Counted from the stretch's first letter, positions 1-9,832 are shown. The stretch: 64,000 bases of DNA from Flavobacterium tagetis (GCF_016735615.1 NZ_JAERSF010000002.1:1054001-1118000); one strand, 5' to 3'. The notes: generated by a model not told the origin, from the letters alone. Program-made: numbers and translations.

Positions 1-35
1 GTTTTTTATTCTTGATAAATGCGTAAATTGCATCA

Positions 36-899
36 ATGGATTTACAGCAGATAAAATATTTTTTGGCTTTGGCCCGCGAACTTCATTTCTGGAACACCGC
101 CGGAAAAATGAATATTACACAATCAGCACTTAGCCGTCAGATTCAGTCTCTTGAGAATCAGCTTGGCGTGCAGCTGTTTGAACGCAATAAACGCAATGTC
201 AAACTTACTGCAGCTGGCCAATTCTTAAAAGAAAAATGGGAGGTAGAAATGAGTAAATTGGAATTTATTCATCAATCTGCCCGCCAGATTCAGTTGGGGG
301 AGAGCGGTACGATTACCATTTCTCATCCCGATTCTATTTCGGCTTCTCTAATGCCCGAAATTTTGTCGCGCATTTCAGAAGCTTTTCCAAAATTAAAAAT
401 CAAGCTGGTTCAGGTGCTGTACGAGAATCAGCAGGATTTTCTGCGAAATTATAAAATAGATCTGGCGATTACCAGAGATATTAATAATGCAAAAGATATT
501 CAATCTCAAAAAATCTATACCGATCACTTAGCAGTTGTTGTTCCCGAGAATCATCCGTATCAAACATTTGAAGATTTAAATAAGGAAACCCTCGCTTCTC
601 AGAAATTTATTTTGCCAACCAATGACGAAGGAAGCAGTTACAGCGACCTTATTCAGAGATTATTCAACTCTTTGGAGAATGCGCCAGAACCTTATCTTCA
701 GTCTGAATTTGGTTCTTCGATAATCGCTTTGGTTCGAAAAGGACTCGGAATCGCAATTTTACCCGATTCATATGTCTTTCATGAAATTCCAGGAATCCGA
801 TTTATCAAATTACCGCTAGAAACTGATTTATATGTCAATTGGAGAACCGAAGATCATAATCCGGTACTGGCCAATGTTTTGAAATTGATTATTCCGTAA
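36..899 (+). CDS. LysR family transcriptional regulator
   Basis: A 287-residue LysR-type regulator. The N-terminal winged helix-turn-helix (about residues 1-60) shows the family pattern, with ITQSALSRQIQSLENQLG as the recognition region and LFERNKRNVKLTAAG after it. Residues 90-287 form the periplasmic-binding-protein-like effector domain. The start ATG gives the typical MDLQQIKYFLALA opening. The gene converges tightly with the acetyltransferase (3 bp between stops). The effector and targets cannot be inferred. The upstream neighbour lies outside the window. The family call is certain and the specific role is unknown. Confidence 0.93.
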   Translation: MDLQQIKYFLALARELHFWNTAGKMNITQSALSRQIQSLENQLGVQLFERNKRNVKLTAAGQFLKEKWEVEMSKLEFIHQSARQIQLGESGTITISHPDSISASLMPEILSRISEAFPKLKIKLVQVLYENQQDFLRNYKIDLAITRDINNAKDIQSQKIYTDHLAVVVPENHPYQTFEDLNKETLASQKFILPTNDEGSSYSDLIQRLFNSLENAPEPYLQSEFGSSIIALVRKGLGIAILPDSYVFHEIPGIRFIKLPLETDLYVNWRTEDHNPVLANVLKLIIP

Positions 900-902
900 A
901 TA

Positions 903-1349
903 TTAAGCTCTTAGCATTCCGATATGCGGAATTCCATCTTCATCATACACTTCTCCTTGTTCTGCAAAACCTAACGATTGATAGAATTTAGAAAGATGAT
1001 ATTGGGCACTGATTCTAATCGGACATTTTCCAAACTTTTCTTCGCAGCCCGCAATCGAAGCTTCCATTAGTTTTACTCCTAAACCTAATCCGCGGTGAGA
1101 TCTTGCAATTACAACTCTTCCTATTGAAACTTCATCATACGAAACTCCTTTTGGAAGTAAGCGCGTCACACCTGCCAATTCGTTATCGACGTAATACAAT
1201 AAATGAAAACCTTTTTGGTCTTTATTGTCTAAATCAAGATATGGACAGTTTTGTTCGACCACAAAAACGTCGCTTCTCAATCGGAGCATATTGTATAATT
1301 CGTGATTGGTTAATTCATCAAAAGATTTAATGGAATGGCTGAATGTCAT
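903..1349 (-). CDS. GNAT family N-acetyltransferase (ElaA-like)
   Basis: A 148-residue protein of the GNAT fold, close to the ElaA type: FDELTNHELYNMLRLRSDVF at the start, VVEQNCPY and YLDLDNKD, and the acetyl-CoA pyrophosphate-binding segment SHRGLGLGVKLM (about residues 84-95). It would transfer acetyl from acetyl-CoA to an unidentified amine. The length is normal for the family. A TATCTTTG -7 box lies about 27 nt upstream of the start. It is convergent with the LysR gene. The substrate cannot be predicted. Confidence 0.85.
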   Translation of the reverse strand: MTFSHSIKSFDELTNHELYNMLRLRSDVFVVEQNCPYLDLDNKDQKGFHLLYYVDNELAGVTRLLPKGVSYDEVSIGRVVIARSHRGLGLGVKLMEASIAGCEEKFGKCPIRISAQYHLSKFYQSLGFAEQGEVYDEDGIPHIGMLRA

Positions 1350-1375
1350 TTTTTATTTTAGGCTTTAATTTTTGA

Positions 1376-1383
1376 CAAAGATA
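1376..1383 (-). promoter_or_regulatory. Bacteroidota -7 box for the GNAT gene
   Basis: On the minus strand this reads TATCTTTG, matching the TAnnTTTG -7 consensus of Bacteroidota housekeeping promoters. It lies 27 nt before the ATG of the acetyltransferase. No convincing -33 TTTG was identified at the usual spacing. Confidence 0.5.
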
Positions 1384-1487
1384 AAAGAGAGAATAATGAT
1401 TAAAAATGCTATTTTTTTATCATGTGATGCTGAAATTGCATTAGTCGTTTTAAATTCCAAGATGAAAAGACAAAACGAATGTGGAAA

Positions 1488-1727
1488 CTTTGTAAAAGTT
1501 TAAAACTTTGACAAAGTTCAAGATACAGTTTGTCATTCCGAGGAACGAGGAATCACACTAGAAACTCCGCACAGAATGTCTACAATCTTTGGCGAATCCC
1601 GTGTGCGATTCCTCGTTCCTCGGAATGACAAGATTGTGGTTATGAGTAATGGAAAAAAAATAGGGTAAATAATATGTTTAAAAAACAAAAAAAACTTTGT
1701 CAAAGCTTTAAAACTTTGACAAAGTTG
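1488..1727. repeat. Composite intergenic palindrome (TTTGTCATT family)
   Basis: This fills the gap between the acetyltransferase and the SMR gene. Two AAACTTTG...CAAAGTT palindromes (about 1488-1520 and 1690-1725) flank a 102-bp element. That element's 25-bp arms (1530-1554 and 1607-1631) are perfect reverse complements. Its core (about 1561-1600, beginning GAAACTCC) recurs in an element at 49832-49937 that has different but homologous arms. It looks like a non-coding dispersed palindrome (MITE or extragenic-palindrome type). No coding potential was seen. Confidence 0.8.
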
Positions 1728-1751
1728 TATCCAATTCGTGTAATATATTTT

Positions 1752-2078
1752 TTAGTGAGAAACTGCCTTTAACCCAACAATAGAACCAACTAATGTTGCC
1801 AAGAAAAACAATCTCCAGAATGCTGCAGGTTCTTTAAAAATAAAGATTCCAACTAAAACAGTTCCTACAGCGCCAATTCCTGTCCAGACAGCATAAGCAG
1901 TTCCTAGCGGAAGGGTTTCTGTAGCTTTCATTAGTAAAAGCATACTTACAGTTAATGAAATAAAGAAACCAATATACCAATAGTACATTTCTGTTCCTGT
2001 TGTTGCTTTTGCTTTTCCGAGACATGAGGCGAAGGCTACTTCAAATAGACCTGCAATGATTAAGATAATCCAGTTCAT
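1752..2078 (-). CDS. SMR family exporter, Gdx/SugE type (guanidinium exporter-like)
   Basis: A 108-residue, four-helix small multidrug resistance protein of normal family length. The conserved membrane glutamate is in IIAGLFEVAFA. The stretch LPLGTAYAVWTGIGAVG and the ending GLKAVSH resemble the Gdx/SugE branch (guanidinium exporters) more than EmrE. It acts as a dimeric proton antiporter in the inner membrane. It lies 72 bp downstream of a Crp-like regulator on the same strand, so co-transcription is possible. No guanidine riboswitch was recognised in the short leader. The subfamily assignment is by motif only. Confidence 0.85.
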   Translation of the reverse strand: MNWIILIIAGLFEVAFASCLGKAKATTGTEMYYWYIGFFISLTVSMLLLMKATETLPLGTAYAVWTGIGAVGTVLVGIFIFKEPAAFWRLFFLATLVGSIVGLKAVSH

Positions 2079-2150
2079 ATAGTTAAATTTTATGCTGCAA
2101 AGTTCTTTTATGGAAATCAGAAAAAAATTAACAAATGATAAAAAATGAAA

Positions 2151-2714
2151 TTATTTTAATTCTGCACGTATTCTACTTAAACTGACTTGTGTTATTCCCA
2201 AATAAGAGGCAATATGTCCTAATTGTACTCTTTGCAGTAATTCAGGATGATCTTTCATTAATTCCAAATAGCGTTCAGATGCATTTTTGAATTGTTTAGA
2301 AATCAAACGTTCTTCGGTTTTTATCAATTCTTTTTCGGCAAATTTTCGTCCCCAATTGGCAATGTGAACATCTTCATTAAAGAGTTTTCTCAGATTTTCC
2401 GTTTTTAGTTCGTATAATTCACAATCTTCCAAAAGCTCGATGGTTTCATATCCGGGCTGATCTTCGACATAACTTTTCATTGAAATGATGGTTTCGCCTT
2501 CTTTTCCAAACCAGAAAGTAACTTCATTATCTCTTTCTACATAAGCTCGCACCAATCCTTTTTTTATAAAGTAAATATTCGATTCTACTTTATTGGCTTT
2601 TAGCAAAATATGCCCTTTAGCAAAAGCAATTTCAGTAACATTGTTTTGCAAAGCAAGCTTAGATTGTTCAGGAAGTTGGTGTATGTAATCTAGAATTTTG
2701 GAAATATCCATCAA
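2151..2714 (-). CDS. Crp/Fnr family transcriptional regulator
   Basis: A 187-residue protein with an N-terminal cyclic-nucleotide-binding beta-roll (residues 15-120) and a C-terminal winged helix (HIASYLGITQVSLSRIRAEL). The recognition helix TQVSLSRI lacks the Arg-Glu pair of E. coli CRP, so its DNA target should differ from TGTGA. The effector is unknown. This type is common in Flavobacteria beside small efflux or stress genes. The adjacent SMR exporter on the same strand is the natural candidate target. Confidence 0.88.
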   Translation of the reverse strand: MMDISKILDYIHQLPEQSKLALQNNVTEIAFAKGHILLKANKVESNIYFIKKGLVRAYVERDNEVTFWFGKEGETIISMKSYVEDQPGYETIELLEDCELYELKTENLRKLFNEDVHIANWGRKFAEKELIKTEERLISKQFKNASERYLELMKDHPELLQRVQLGHIASYLGITQVSLSRIRAELK

Positions 2715-2778
2715 CGGAATTTTAGTATTTTGGAATAAAGGTAAAAAGTAAACGGTAAAATGAGTGTTGGTTTTATAA

Positions 2779-2810
2779 AAAAAAATCCCGTTTCAAAATA
2801 GAAACGGGAC
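2779..2810 (-). terminator. Rho-independent terminator of the RND efflux operon
   Basis: Stem CCCGTTTC (2787-2794) pairs with GAAACGGG (2801-2808) around a 6-nt loop. On the minus strand a run of T follows (plus-strand A-run about 2777-2785). This is the right place and orientation to end the minus-strand efflux operon whose last gene stops at 2872. Confidence 0.85.
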
Positions 2811-2871
2811 TTAAAAACAACCTCTGCGATGAGCTATTATAAACAGAAGCCATTTTTGACCAACATATAAA

Positions 2872-4362
2872 CTAATTTATTCCTCCGCCTAAAGCTTTGT
2901 AGAGCAATACTTGTGAGTTTGCATTTCGAAGTTGGATATCAACAAAATCCAATTCGGCCTGCAATTTATTTTTTTGCGCATTGATGATTTCCAGATAATT
3001 GGCATAACCGCTCAAATACAAATCGTTTGAGACATTTACGGCAATTTCTAGATGATCAATTTCGTTCAATTTATATTTTAAAACATCTTCGTAAGCTTCG
3101 TTTCTATGTAGCAAAGCACTTAACTCATTGAAAGCTGTCGTCACTGCATTTTGATATTGAAGGAATGAGATTTCCTGTCTTCTGTTCGAAACATAAAATT
3201 CCTGTTTGATTTGTCCTTTATTGAAAACAGGAGCCGTTAATCCGCCCAATAATTGCCAAGCAAAAGAACCTGCGTCAAATAAAGTGTTGAACGAAAACGA
3301 ATTGAAACCTGCATAACCGCCCAGATTTACAGTTGGGAAAAAGGCAGCGCGAGCCGATTTAGCATCTGCGTTACTTGCTAATAATTCGAAGTAAGCTTCA
3401 GACACATCTGGTCTTTTATGAATGATAGAATCTACGCTTATTTTTTGGTTTAAAACCTCTAAATGTCCAGCTAAGAAATCACTGCTTCGGTCAATTTTTC
3501 CGCCATATTCACCCAAAAGCGTCAATAAAGCTTTTTCAGTCTGATCGATGCTTAATTTCAATTCTGAAGCTTCGGCATGAATGTTATTGTTTTGCGCATT
3601 AAACTGCTGTACAGCCAATTCTGTAGCTTTTCCAACCGATCTTTGTGCCGAAACAATATCAAGAGCTCTTTCCTGCGTTTTTAAGTTGTTATCGTAAATT
3701 GCTGCCTGTTTGTCTAGAGCGACAAGTTTAAAATACAAATCAGCAATATCGCCTAAAAGCCTTGTCTGTAACAATCGCATTCCTTGCTGAGAGGCAAAAA
3801 ATCGCTGCTGCGCGGCTTTTTTACGATTGCTTAGTTTTCCCCAAATGTCAGCTTCCCAAGAAACTTTTGCTCCTAGAAAAAAGTTAGGAGTAACATCTTC
3901 GTTGATTCTCTGTTTGTCTGTAATATTCTGAGAGAAGTTAGTATCGTAATTACCAACACCTTCCATCGTATATTTTCCGTAGTGCGTTCCAGAAGCATCT
4001 GCCACAAGATCTAAAGAGGGAAGAAGTGCCAGTTTTGCTACTTTTAAATGCGAATTGGCAATAAGAATTCTTTCCTGCATGATTAAATAATCAGGATTTT
4101 TGGCAATAGCTTTCTTTAATAAAACTTCTAGTTTTGGATCTTTAAAAAAGGTTTCTGTCTTTAACGGAATAAATGTCTCGTTTGATGCTTCTTTTCTTTG
4201 TGTATCAAAATTTTCTGGAAGCTTTGCAGCGTCTAGTTTGTTACTGACTTTAGGTGCAGAACAAGCTGTCAAAAGTAAAATTCCGGTTATTACAACGGCA
4301 CTTTTGGTTGTCCTTAGAAACTGCACATCAGCATTTTTATATTGATTTAATATCTCTTTCAT
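2872..4362 (-). CDS. RND efflux outer-membrane factor lipoprotein (TolC/OprM-NodT family)
   Basis: A 496-residue outer-membrane channel of tripartite efflux. A hydrophobic leader ends in the lipobox LLLTAC, so the mature protein is probably lipidated. Two OEP domains with long amphipathic helices follow (residues about 75-270 and 290-490). Typical elements are ANSHLKVAKLALLPSLDLVA and the helix around SYEDVLKYKLNEIDHLEIAV-like sequence near the end. It is the third gene after adaptor and pump. A 179-bp spacer carrying a dispersed palindrome separates it from the pump gene. The strong terminator lies just downstream. Confidence 0.93.
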   Translation of the reverse strand: MKEILNQYKNADVQFLRTTKSAVVITGILLLTACSAPKVSNKLDAAKLPENFDTQRKEASNETFIPLKTETFFKDPKLEVLLKKAIAKNPDYLIMQERILIANSHLKVAKLALLPSLDLVADASGTHYGKYTMEGVGNYDTNFSQNITDKQRINEDVTPNFFLGAKVSWEADIWGKLSNRKKAAQQRFFASQQGMRLLQTRLLGDIADLYFKLVALDKQAAIYDNNLKTQERALDIVSAQRSVGKATELAVQQFNAQNNNIHAEASELKLSIDQTEKALLTLLGEYGGKIDRSSDFLAGHLEVLNQKISVDSIIHKRPDVSEAYFELLASNADAKSARAAFFPTVNLGGYAGFNSFSFNTLFDAGSFAWQLLGGLTAPVFNKGQIKQEFYVSNRRQEISFLQYQNAVTTAFNELSALLHRNEAYEDVLKYKLNEIDHLEIAVNVSNDLYLSGYANYLEIINAQKNKLQAELDFVDIQLRNANSQVLLYKALGGGIN

Positions 4363-4388
4363 TGTTTAATTTATTTGTTGAATCTGTT

Positions 4389-4538
4389 TTTTAACACATA
4401 GAAACATAGATTTTCTTTTTTTTGAAAAGGGAGTTGAAAGAAACTAGTTTCTAATACATAGTCTATGTGTGTTTATGCTAGTGAAACGCCTTTTTTTACG
4501 CTTTTTTATTCTATGAATCTATGTGTTTAAAAAATTAC
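4389..4538. repeat. Dispersed imperfect palindrome with ACTAGT core
   Basis: Lies between the pump and outer-membrane factor genes. The left part (4389-4470) contains AACACATAGAAACATAGA, then GAAACTAGTTTCTAA, then CATAGTCTATGTGT. The right part ends ATCTATGTGTTTAAAAAA. The left part recurs in inverted orientation at 30148-30226 with the same AGAAACTAGTTTCT core. No coding potential. It may act as an attenuator inside the operon. Confidence 0.75.
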
Positions 4539-4541
4539 TCA

Positions 4542-7500
4542 TTAAGATTTGCTCATTCGTTTTTCCAATTTCGCAAACAGTATGTAAAGTCCTGGAATAA
4601 TCAAAAGACCAAATACAGTTCCAATTAACATTCCACCCGCAGCTGCTGTACCAATCGAACGGTTACCAATTGCACCCGCACCAGAAGCAATACACAACGG
4701 AATCAATCCTGAAATAAAAGCAAAAGAGGTCATCAAAATAGGGCGGAAACGAAGTCTTGCTCCTTCAATTGCTGCTTCGACAATATCACGTCCGAGTTTG
4801 TTCTGTGCCATTGCAAATTCTACAATCAGAATGGCGTTTTTGGCGAGCAGACCAATCAGCATGACGAGTGCTACTTGAGCGTAAATGTTATTGTCAAGTC
4901 CAACCATTACAAGCGCAATGTAAGAACCAAAAACTCCAACCGGAAGACTCAATAATACTGGGAACGGAAGCAATAAACTTTCGTATTGTGCGGCAAGTAA
5001 TAAGTATACAAATAGTATACAAAGCGCAAAAATGTATATGGTTTGGTTTCCTGATAAAATCTCTTCACGCGTCATACCAGACCATTCCAGTTCAAAACGG
5101 CTTGGTAGTTTTTCTGCAGCAATTTTTTCAACAGCGGCAATGGCATCTCCAGAGCTATAACCTTCGGCTGGTTCACCGTTAATCATAGCCGACATATACA
5201 TGTTGTAACGCGTTAAAACTTCTGGTCCGTAAACTCGTTCTAATTTGATGAAGGTAGAAAACGGAACCATTTCGCCTGCTTCATTTTTCAAATACATATC
5301 CAAAATACTTTCTGGATTTTGACGGAATTGCGGACTTGCCTGAACCATTACTTTATACATTTGAGAAAAACGGATAAAATTGGTTGCATAAAATGAACCT
5401 AGCATGGTCTGTAAAGTTGACATGGCATTGTCTACCGAAATTCCTTTTTTGGCTGCTAAATCATAATCAATATGAATTAAATACTGAGGGAAAGTGGCAT
5501 CAAAACTCGAGAATGAATTCTGGATTTCTGGCGAAGCATTTAATTCTTTTATGAATTCTTTGGTTACCTTATCGGTGTTTGTGATGCTTCCTCCAGATTT
5601 GTCTAGCAAACGAAGCTCAAAACCACTGGTATTACCAAAACCAGGAACAGTTGGCGGTGCAAAAATCTCGATTTGTGCGTCGGAAATGTTTTTGGTTTTT
5701 TCTGTAAGTTCTGCCATGAATTCGGTTACCGAAATATCACGTTCGCTCCAGTCTTTTAGGTTGATCATTCCCATTCCGTATGAAGCTCCAGCGATTTCGG
5801 TTACAATACTGTATCCTGCAAGAGTCGTTACGTTATCTACACCTTTAATTCCTTGAGCAATTTTGGTTACTTCGTCCAAAGCTTTTTCGGTACGTTCTAC
5901 CGTTGCTCCTTGTGGCGTTGTAACACTCACGTAAACCATTCCTTGATCTTCAGTTGGGATGAATCCTGACGCTAAGAATTTGGTTGTTCCCCAAGTTAAT
6001 ACGCAAAAAAGCACTAATAAACCAACGGTTACAGTGTTGCGATCAGCGAATTTCACTAATACTTTGATGTATTTTGAAGTAATGTTATCAAACCAATGAT
6101 TGAATCTATGGAAGAAACGATCTAAAAGCGATTTTTTCTCTTTATTAGGATCGTGCGCTTTCAGCATAATAGCACAAAGGGCAGGAGTAAGCGTAAGGGC
6201 GTTAATACCCGAAATCACGATACTAATTGCCATTGTCAATGAGAACTGCCTATAGAAAACCCCAACAGGACCACTCAAGAAAGCAACTGGAATAAATACG
6301 GCAGCCATTACAATCGTAATCGCTATAACGGCACCTGTAATTTCTTTCATGGCACTAATGGTAGCTTCCATTGGCGACATATGTTCTTCGGAGATTTTTA
6401 CGTGAACGGCTTCGACGACGACAATCGCGTTATCGACCACAATTCCGATGGAAAGTACCAAAGCGAAAAGTGTCAACAAGTTAATCGAGAATCCCATCAT
6501 CGACATAAAGGTAAACGAACCAATAAGCGCGACAGGAACTGCTAATACTGGAATCAAAGTCGATCTCCAATCTTGAAGGAAAAGGAAAACGACGAATGCT
6601 ACCAGAATAAAGGCTTCAACTAAAGTTCTTAATACTTCATGAATCGAAGCGTCAAGGAAACGCGAAACGTCGTATGCAATATTAAATTCCATTCCTGGAG
6701 GAAAAGAAGAGACTTTCAATTCTGCCATTTTTTCTTTTACGCTGGCAATAACTTCAGATGCATTTGAACCTGGACGCTGTTTCAACATGATCGATGCCGA
6801 AGGTTTTCCGTCGGTTTTAGAAACCATTCCGTAACTCATTGCGCCAAATTCGATTTTTGAAATGTCTTTTAATCTTAAGATCGTTCCGTCTGAATTGGCT
6901 CTCAACGGAATTTCTTCGTATTGTTTTGGCTCAAAGAATTTTCCGCCGTACTTAATTACGTATTGCAGTTGATTGTTCATTTGCCCTGAACCTTCACCCA
7001 CTTTTCCTGGAGCGGCAGAAATGTTTTGTTTTTGAAGTGAATTTATGACTTCATTTGCTGAAATGTTGTACGAAAGCATCTTTTCGGGATCTAGCCAGAC
7101 ACGCATCGAATATTCTTTTTGTCCCATGATTTCGGCACGTCCGACACCATCAATACGTTTTAATTCCTGAAGAATATTAATATCGGTAAAGTTGAAGATA
7201 AACTGCTCATCCTGAGTTTTGTCGGTACTTGTAATGTTCAAGTACATCAACATACTGTTTACCTCTTTTTCGGTTGTAACTCCGGCACGAATTACCTCTT
7301 CTGGAAGTTCGTCCAGTATTGTGGTTACACGGTTCTGCACGTTTACTGCAGCTAGATCGGGGTCGGTTCCTACTTCAAAGAAAACCTGAATTAAAGTCAA
7401 ACCATCATTAGAAGTTACGGTTGACATATACGTCATTCCAGGAACTCCATTTATGGCTCTTTCTAAAGGTAGGGCGACGGCATTGGCAGAAACCTCTGCG

Positions 7501-7658
7501 TTTGCTCCTGTATATTTTGCTGTAACGGTTACAGACGGTGGTACAATATCTGGGAATTGGGTAATAGGAAGCTGAAACAACGCCAGCAATCCCAGAAGGA
7601 CTATCATAACCGAGATGATTAATGACAATATTTTCCTCCTGATAAATAACTCTATCAT
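4542..7658 (-). CDS. RND efflux pump permease (HAE1/AcrB family)
   Basis: A 1038-residue inner-membrane proton/drug antiporter of normal AcrB length, with two six-helix halves and two large periplasmic loops. It begins MIELFIRRKILSLIISVMIV. The proton-relay aspartates are visible in TM4 (ALVLSIGIVVDNAIVVVEAV) and the matching lysine in TM10 (MLIGLLAKNAILIVEFA). The N-terminal porter motif GVPGMTYMSTVTSNDG is typical. It is the middle gene of the operon, 50 bp after the adaptor. Substrates cannot be predicted. Confidence 0.95.
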   Translation of the reverse strand: MIELFIRRKILSLIISVMIVLLGLLALFQLPITQFPDIVPPSVTVTAKYTGANAEVSANAVALPLERAINGVPGMTYMSTVTSNDGLTLIQVFFEVGTDPDLAAVNVQNRVTTILDELPEEVIRAGVTTEKEVNSMLMYLNITSTDKTQDEQFIFNFTDINILQELKRIDGVGRAEIMGQKEYSMRVWLDPEKMLSYNISANEVINSLQKQNISAAPGKVGEGSGQMNNQLQYVIKYGGKFFEPKQYEEIPLRANSDGTILRLKDISKIEFGAMSYGMVSKTDGKPSASIMLKQRPGSNASEVIASVKEKMAELKVSSFPPGMEFNIAYDVSRFLDASIHEVLRTLVEAFILVAFVVFLFLQDWRSTLIPVLAVPVALIGSFTFMSMMGFSINLLTLFALVLSIGIVVDNAIVVVEAVHVKISEEHMSPMEATISAMKEITGAVIAITIVMAAVFIPVAFLSGPVGVFYRQFSLTMAISIVISGINALTLTPALCAIMLKAHDPNKEKKSLLDRFFHRFNHWFDNITSKYIKVLVKFADRNTVTVGLLVLFCVLTWGTTKFLASGFIPTEDQGMVYVSVTTPQGATVERTEKALDEVTKIAQGIKGVDNVTTLAGYSIVTEIAGASYGMGMINLKDWSERDISVTEFMAELTEKTKNISDAQIEIFAPPTVPGFGNTSGFELRLLDKSGGSITNTDKVTKEFIKELNASPEIQNSFSSFDATFPQYLIHIDYDLAAKKGISVDNAMSTLQTMLGSFYATNFIRFSQMYKVMVQASPQFRQNPESILDMYLKNEAGEMVPFSTFIKLERVYGPEVLTRYNMYMSAMINGEPAEGYSSGDAIAAVEKIAAEKLPSRFELEWSGMTREEILSGNQTIYIFALCILFVYLLLAAQYESLLLPFPVLLSLPVGVFGSYIALVMVGLDNNIYAQVALVMLIGLLAKNAILIVEFAMAQNKLGRDIVEAAIEGARLRFRPILMTSFAFISGLIPLCIASGAGAIGNRSIGTAAAGGMLIGTVFGLLIIPGLYILFAKLEKRMSKS

Positions 7659-7708
7659 TTTAAATGTTTTAGATAAATAATTAAATAACTGTTTTACAGA
7701 TCGATAAT

Positions 7709-8803
7709 CTACATTTGTTTCATGTTGATCTTATCGCCGTCTCTCAATGATTGTGTGCCTTCTTGTACAATCAGGTCGTCGCTTTTTAGACCTTCGTTCA
7801 AGATGTAAACATCATCCAGAGTCGTTTCAATTGTAACATTCGTCATTTTAACTACTCCATCTTTGTTCACGCGGAAAACGTATTGTTTGTCTTGAATAGA
7901 AAAAACAGCTTTCTGCGGAATTAAAATTGCATTGGTTTTTGGCTCTGAAATAATCAGTTTTCCAGAAGTTCCGTGTTTGATAAATCCTTGCGGGTTATGG
8001 AATTTTGCTTTGTATTGAATAGAACCTGTCTGTCTGTCGATTTCTCCATCAGCGGTTCTTAATTCTCCTTTTTGATCATAAACTTGTCCGTTTGGCAATA
8101 CCAATTTGATATCGCCATGCGTGTTTAAAGTTTTGTCTTCCATCATTTGGAAATAGGTATTCTCAGGAATTGAGAAATAAGCGTAAACGTCGTCCAATTG
8201 AGAAACAGTGGTCAATAATGAACCGTTTTCAACTAAACTTCCTTCTTTGAACGGAATACGGTCAACTGTTCCGTCAAATGGCGCGCGGATAGTGGTGAAG
8301 CTAATCTGTTGGTTGATTGCTTTTCTTTCTGCAGCAGCGTGAGCCAATTTCGCGGAAGCGGCATCATTTTTTGCTTTAGATAATTCTAATTCTTTATCTG
8401 CAATTACTTTTTTATTGAAAAGGGTTTGAGCCTGTTCCAATTCTACAGTTGCAATTCTTAAATCTGCTTTTGCACTTTTGTAAACGGCTTCGGCTTTTAG
8501 AAGCTGAATCTGAAGTTCAACATCGCTTATTTTGAAAAGGATTTGCCCTTTTTTTACTTTTTGTCCTTCGCTAACGTAAACTTTGTCTAGTAAACCCGGA
8601 ATACGAACGTGAATTTCTACATTGTTTTTAGCATGTACATCGGCAACAAATTTGCTCGAAACTATAGTGTCTTTTAAAGTTACCTTGTAAACAGGAACCG
8701 TTTTTATGTTGTTTGAATCTTTTTTTGCTTTATCTCCGCACGAGACTAAAACGAATAAAGCCAAGGTGCATAAAAGAAATGGATTTTTATAAATGCTCAT
8801 CAT
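7709..8803 (-). CDS. RND efflux periplasmic adaptor (membrane fusion protein)
   Basis: The AcrA-type adaptor linking pump and outer-membrane channel. I choose the ATG at 8801-8803 (an adjacent ATG at 8798-8800 is equivalent) over an upstream in-frame ATG at 8848. It directly gives a lipoprotein signal, IYKNPFLLCTLALFVLVSCG. After that come a split lipoyl/barrel-sandwich domain (AKNNVEIHVRIPGLLDKVYV; TIRAPFDGTVDRIPFKEGSL), an alpha-helical hairpin (residues about 100-160) and the beta-barrel and membrane-proximal domains. First gene of the adaptor-pump-OMF operon. Confidence 0.93.
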   Translation of the reverse strand: MMSIYKNPFLLCTLALFVLVSCGDKAKKDSNNIKTVPVYKVTLKDTIVSSKFVADVHAKNNVEIHVRIPGLLDKVYVSEGQKVKKGQILFKISDVELQIQLLKAEAVYKSAKADLRIATVELEQAQTLFNKKVIADKELELSKAKNDAASAKLAHAAAERKAINQQISFTTIRAPFDGTVDRIPFKEGSLVENGSLLTTVSQLDDVYAYFSIPENTYFQMMEDKTLNTHGDIKLVLPNGQVYDQKGELRTADGEIDRQTGSIQYKAKFHNPQGFIKHGTSGKLIISEPKTNAILIPQKAVFSIQDKQYVFRVNKDGVVKMTNVTIETTLDDVYILNEGLKSDDLIVQEGTQSLRDGDKINMKQM

Positions 8804-9019
8804 TAGGTTTAAATTTTTGAATAAATAGATGTGCTCCCTTGATACCAAAGTATCGGGAGTATGAATTTGGATTTTGAAAATAATAGAGTGTACGGATGCT
8901 TTTGTTTGAAAAAGTACCGTTTTAGGGAAATGTTTTTATAGCAATAACTGCTCAATCACATACGTAAATGAGGTATTGTTCCAGAATACTAGAATATAAA
9001 AACGACGAAATTTTGCAAC

Positions 9020-9379
9020 CTAGAAAAGTTGGTACAAATGAAGGTGGGGATGCCTTTCGATATGGTATATTGAAGCTATACCATAGATTAAGCTTTCTTT
9101 ATAAAGCTTGAAATTAACCAAATTACTGAAATACGGAGCTTTGATCGTACTTTGTTCTAAAGTAGTTGCTCTGCATTTCATTTTCTTTTTGAGCTTATAA
9201 TGAACTTCTAAATTTTTAGAAGAAGAAAAGTCAGAAGAAAATATCTGTGTGTCGTCTGCCGCAACACTATCTAAGGTAATACAGCTGCTGAAAGTATAAA
9301 TCGGCGAATACGTTTCGGTGCCTCTGAAAAAACAAAGCATCGAAAGTAAAACGATATATATGAACTTAGTGGGTTTCAT
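9020..9379 (-). CDS. Hypothetical secreted protein
   Basis: A 119-residue open frame starting with a plausible signal peptide (MKPTKFIYIVLLSMLCFFRG) and no family I recognise. The mature part contains a basic segment KLKKKMKCR and a C-terminal His-rich stretch YHIERHPHLHLYQ. It stands alone upstream of the efflux operon on the same strand, with 171 bp between. Codon use and isolation leave some doubt that it is a real gene. Possible exported small protein or remnant. Confidence 0.45.
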   Translation of the reverse strand: MKPTKFIYIVLLSMLCFFRGTETYSPIYTFSSCITLDSVAADDTQIFSSDFSSSKNLEVHYKLKKKMKCRATTLEQSTIKAPYFSNLVNFKLYKESLIYGIASIYHIERHPHLHLYQLF

Positions 9380-9832
9380 ACAACTACAGCAGGAATTACA
9401 ATTTTGTTCCTTAAAAAGTGGATTAATTATTCTTTAAAGTGCGCCAAATATAGCAATTTGAAAAATAAGGTTTCTTAAAATTATTCTAAAAACCGTGAGA
9501 TTTAAAAATTTGATAATAATTGAGATTGGTTTTTAGGGGACTTTTTTCTCGATAAGTTAAGACTTGTAAGAGTATAAAATATACTTATGGTGTTTGGTCA
9601 ATTTATAATTTATAAAAATTACTTCTAAATGAGGAAAACCGTAAAACTATTTGGTGTTTATTTTATTAGTTTTGCGCGCGATTATTTTTTGTTTTTATTA
9701 GCAAATAAAAACTTACATTTAATGAGTTTTTATTTATTGTCAAAATAGTATTTAAATGTGAAGTTTGATAAAATAAGTGGATACTTAAAATAATCATAGA
9801 AATTTAGAAGAAAGTATAAAAAGATTTGAAAC
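9380..9832. other. AT-rich intergenic region upstream of the tail-fibre-like locus
   Basis: About 450 bp without an open frame of note. It contains a TAGTTTTG (9667-9674) that fits the -7 consensus, but no -33 TTTG at proper spacing. The last 40 bp (9801-9840) match the 3' end of the following gene (10691-10730) at about 35 of 40 positions. This suggests it is the tail of a deleted upstream paralogue. Confidence 0.55.

Noticed and set aside
2079..2150. Guanidine riboswitch before the Gdx-type exporter
   Set aside because: The 72-bp leader is too short and contains none of the expected conserved ACGR-type hairpin pairs.
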